DNA from: Epiperipatus broadwayi
Taxonomy: Eukaryota; Onychophora; Udeonychophora; Euonychophora; Peripatidae
Assembly (NCBI GenBank): GCA_028023455.1
Contig: JAQFVV010000520.1
Coordinates: 212,001-276,000 of the forward strand
Direction of reading: 5' to 3'
DNA length: 64,000 bases
Positions 60,511-64,000 of this stretch are shown here, one piece after another; within the stretch, counting starts at the first letter, position 1; every line of letters begins with the position of its first letter. The notes beneath the pieces are model-generated. The model made no database searches, was not told the DNA's origin, and saw only the letters and a list, made by a program, of their open reading frames with translations. The position numbers were made by a program, and so were the translations under genes.

Positions 60511-62902
60511 TATGCTATGAATGTTGAGACCTAAGTGCTCCAAAAGTGCTATGCCTTATAATTCTTTTCTAATAATACTAAGCTTCATTTTTTTTGCGTA
60601 AAGCCCAATTTAAAACTTACCACTCAAAGATGAAGTAAAAACAAGGATTTTATTTTAATTATAAATATAATTTTAAATCAATATTTGAGAAAATAAAATA
60701 CATATAATGCAGAAAAATATTTTTTCTTTTCTTTAATGTTTTGTTGCGAATCCATCAATAACATTTTTCTGATTTAATTTTTATTTATGAATTCTGATTC
60801 AATACATTAAAATGCTAATGAAAGAGAATTGTTTTAACTTATACTGATTTCACATTAACGTGTTTGGAACATTGCGAAATATTGAGGTATACAACATAAT
60901 TGAAAAATGTGAATTACTGCATAATCAGGGCTTCTACAGTTATGTTACTTCACACATTGCCTTCATTGTAGGGCCTACAAATTACAAAGTTTATGGGAGG
61001 GGGGAGAAACAGTTTTAGTTAGTGTGTGATAAAATAATTCATTTTTTGCTTTTTGCAAAAGATGGAGACCATGCAGGACCTGAAACCTTGATGAATGTGA
61101 GGACATGCGGTCACACCATTTTCAAGTCAGTTCTGTTTGTGGGACTAGGGTGCTAAAATTAAGCTTGTACAAAGGTGTAACTTTTATCCATGTGGAAGTC
61201 CTGCATCAGAGTATGACTGATAGAAGAAAATATGAAAAAATGAATGATAAATATTAACAAATATATTGTGAAATCTTGTTAGATATTAACTACAATCATT
61301 TTGCATTATTTTTTAAATCAATATCCTTCAACCATTCACCAAACACATTTGCTCTAAAATCAATAAACTAAAAAGACTGATTTATTTAGGACTAAGCATA
61401 ATGTAACTAATTCAGTATAAATCTTTTACTGAATATTTTATATTCCGATGTATACATCAAATTCATTTAAAGTGTTTCAGTTAATTATTAACATGCAATA
61501 TCTTTCTCTCCCTTTTTTACATCATCATTCAGTTACTAGTCTTGTCTTTTGATAAATTTACTGTACGTTATCTCTGTTTTCTGAAAATTGCTTTATTTAT
61601 ATCTTGTTTCTAAAATTAACTTCTTAACTGGATATATTTTTTTTTAATATTTATAAAATGATAATCTGGAAGCCCATTATACTGTTCTATTTTATTTAAA
61701 AATCATCCCTTCTGATATTTGATTATGAATTATTCTTTTACCACCCACCCCCCACCCATTTTGTAATATGAAACATTTTATAACTATTATTATTAATAGC
61801 AAGGAGTTTTTTAAATAATAAAAAAATTCTAAACAAAATTGAGGTTTTTTTAGTGCTCACTATTTGTTAAATAATAGATTATTTATTTATTTAACAATGC
61901 AAAACTCTCCATACAGTAGTGTCTGCCTTTTGCCTTGTTTAATAACAATTATATGCTAGTTTAGAGATAGTGATCACGTGATACTTATTTATTTACTAAA
62001 AAAAGAGTCATTACTCCAGAGACCAGTTGAGATCATAACAAACATAGCATATCTACTTAAATAGACTTGCAATGCACAATTTGATATTAAAGTTTGATTC
62101 TAAACTTTAGCAATATTTTAACTAATTCCTCATTTGTATTAAATTGTAACCCAACACATTTTTAAATAACCTTGCCTTCAAATATAAATATTGAAATGGA
62201 AGTAATTGTAATCCCCATGACCTATGTATAAACTAATAATCACACATCAGTAAATGAAAAGAATAAAATGATACCACGTATTCTTTTAGCTCTGGTGGTA
62301 TTTAAGCATATGTATATATTTAAAATATTTCATCAATTATGTCTATTAAAATTATTAAATTATAATATTGTACGAATATATATATAAAACATCAATTAAT
62401 TTAACTAATTGGCTAATGATAAATGAGTGAAAAATTATATAATATACATTTATACAGGTTTTTTTTTTTTTCTGTATTAAAAATATGGTATTATTGTAAT
62501 AGGTTATAGTTAATTTTATATAAAACAGATAGATGTCGCTATGTATGCAATGTAGGCAGTAATTGTAAAATAGTTCAAACACATTGAAAAGGGCAAAAAC
62601 TAATATCTGCTGAAAAGAGCTTTTATATGTATATTAATATTATATATATATATTATTGCTGTTATATAAAGATATTTTATATTATAACATGTTATATGAT
62701 GTATATATAATGTAATGTTGGAAGCAGAGCCTAAAAGGTGGTCGTTAAGCAGTACATTGATATAGTATTAATGCTTTAGTGAAATATTAATAATTATTGA
62801 TAAAAAATTGTAATAATGATTATATAAAGGACGAATGCACTGATTAAATAATATTCTGTTAGAATGTGCATATGTACATGTATGTATAATATATATATAT
62901 AT
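60511..62902. other. AT-rich, no gene seen
   Basis: A higher-complexity patch at 61040-61220 (GGAGACCATGCAGGACCTGA onward) is probably an old repeat that I cannot name. A C-rich run at 61742-61759 is noted separately. Open frames are short and AT-driven. Confidence 0.4.
61742..61759 (-). other. Potential G-quadruplex
   Basis: The minus strand reads TGGGTGGGGGGTGGGTGG: several G-tracts joined by single T residues, unusual in this AT-rich window. Confidence 0.7.
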
Positions 62903-64000
62903 TGTGATGGATGCATACAACACCCCATCAATAATCAACACACACCATAACATCCATCCAAATTCATATGAATGTTATTTAGTAAATGATAGAATCAGGT
63001 AATATTAGAGCACATAAACTTGTATTAATTAATTATCACAACCTAATATTTAAAATCAAACAGAAACGTTATAACAAAATAAACATAACCAATCAATGGG
63101 ATATCATGACTTACAATAGATCATATGAATAAACTTAATCAAAATAATAATAATAATTAATGTATATAATATTAAAATAAAGAAAACATCAATATTTATT
63201 TTATTACCTTTTCTTACAATTTTATTTTAACAAATCGCTAATGCTAATGCTTAACCAAAAATGACATCAACAATAATATTTTAAAAATGAGCACAAACGT
63301 ACTATATTGATAGATAGAAAATAAAAATTAAAAAACCTTTTTTTTTTTGTTGTTCAAAGAGTAAAAAGAAAAGCCTTTTACCTGAGTAAAAGAAAAATCC
63401 ACCATTCCCTACATAAAGAACTTAAAGGAAAAATTTAAAGGTTTATGTCTACCAGTTTAAATTCATAGTACTGCTAAAGAAATCTTTTTCTACAATTTGA
63501 GAAAGCAAGTAGAAACATTTAATTAAAAAACAACTTAGCAAATAGTTCGGAATGTAATAATTTACAAACAAAATAAAACATTCGGATTGATTCCTCGCTA
63601 TAAATTTTGGAAGTTAAAACTAAAACATGCAATAGCAAAAGAAATATTAACTTTGTTCCAATTAATTTCATCTAAAAAGATTTTATATATTATTGACAAA
63701 ACCAATCATGTATTGCTAATTGCAGAAGAGAACTGCTGTGGAAGAGAAGTCATCATCCACGGAGTTAGAAATTGTCAAGGTCAACAAGGAATTGTCTATA
63801 AACAATGGAATGATCTATCATAAAAAATTTTTTTACTCCTCACTTCAAAACTTCAGTTCGAAGGCTTCCATCAGATATTCGAATTCTAAGCTATGCATAA
63901 AGGAATTCCCATGGATTATAAAGATAAGACATTAGAACATTATCCACATGAATTGTGAAGTCTATCTACAAAGTTGGATATCATTAATAATTAATTATTA
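62903..64000 (+). mobile_element. Possible LTR start running off the window
   Basis: TGTGATGGATG follows an AT run ending ATAT. GATGGATG (62906-62913) pairs with CATCCATC (62951-62958), giving a terminal hairpin like the other LTRs. The rest has no obvious match to them, and the 3' end is outside the window. Open frames at 63587-63935 are not recognised. Confidence 0.3.

Overview
This window looks like non-coding, transposon-filled chromosome of a metazoan. It is very AT-rich and has long (TA)n and (TAA)n microsatellites. It carries Ty3/Gypsy-type LTR elements, two Penelope-like fragments with GIY-YIG endonuclease remains, RTE-type LINE fragments, tRNA-derived SINE-like sequences and large foldback elements. 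Such a mix fits an invertebrate, for example a mollusc such as a cephalopod, but nothing here proves the species. I found no convincing host gene exon, rRNA gene or intact tRNA gene.

Layout. 1-460: AT-rich with a 100-bp tandem duplication. 471-3102: a solo LTR. 3103-29695: a low-density field of older repeats. It holds a 635-bp foldback (3667-4301), RTE LINE remnants on the minus strand (4515-4960 and 14440-16050), a Penelope-like fragment (7230-8195), a second large foldback (18971-19645), hairpin MITEs (19898-20089, 24494-24682), tRNA-like heads (16803-16891, 22719-22813) and long microsatellites. 29696-59859: about 30 kb of LTR elements, all on the + strand and separated only by short AT-rich linkers. 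They are a solo LTR (29696-32416); an LTR (32484-35098 plus 48435-48769) split by a Gypsy element with 3.6-kb LTRs (35099-48434); another solo LTR (48894-51874); and a gag-only element with two nearly identical 2,587-bp LTRs (51893-59859). 59870-60510: a second Penelope-like fragment. 60511-64000: AT-rich, with a possible further LTR start at 62903.

How the parts relate. The five LTR copies of the main family (471, 29696, 32484, 48894, 51893) start with a terminal stem-loop that changes in a compensatory way between copies. They end in a TACA motif and sit in ATAT targets. The Gypsy element once coded Gag, protease, RT, RNase H and integrase but now has frameshifts, two stops and a lost catalytic Asp codon. 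The gag-only element has a related Gag, no pol, and LTRs differing at only about three bases plus two 1-bp indels, so it is young and must have used enzymes supplied by another element. LTR-to-LTR differences in both elements fall mostly at CpG sites, which suggests cytosine methylation.

Most notable structures: the covarying 5'-terminal LTR hairpins; a row of four stem-loops sharing a loop motif inside the 3.6-kb LTR; repeated LTR-end/primer-site-like units near its 3' end; a four-fold amplified 40-bp TATA module in the solo LTR at 471; and the same-strand chain of ATAT-targeted elements.
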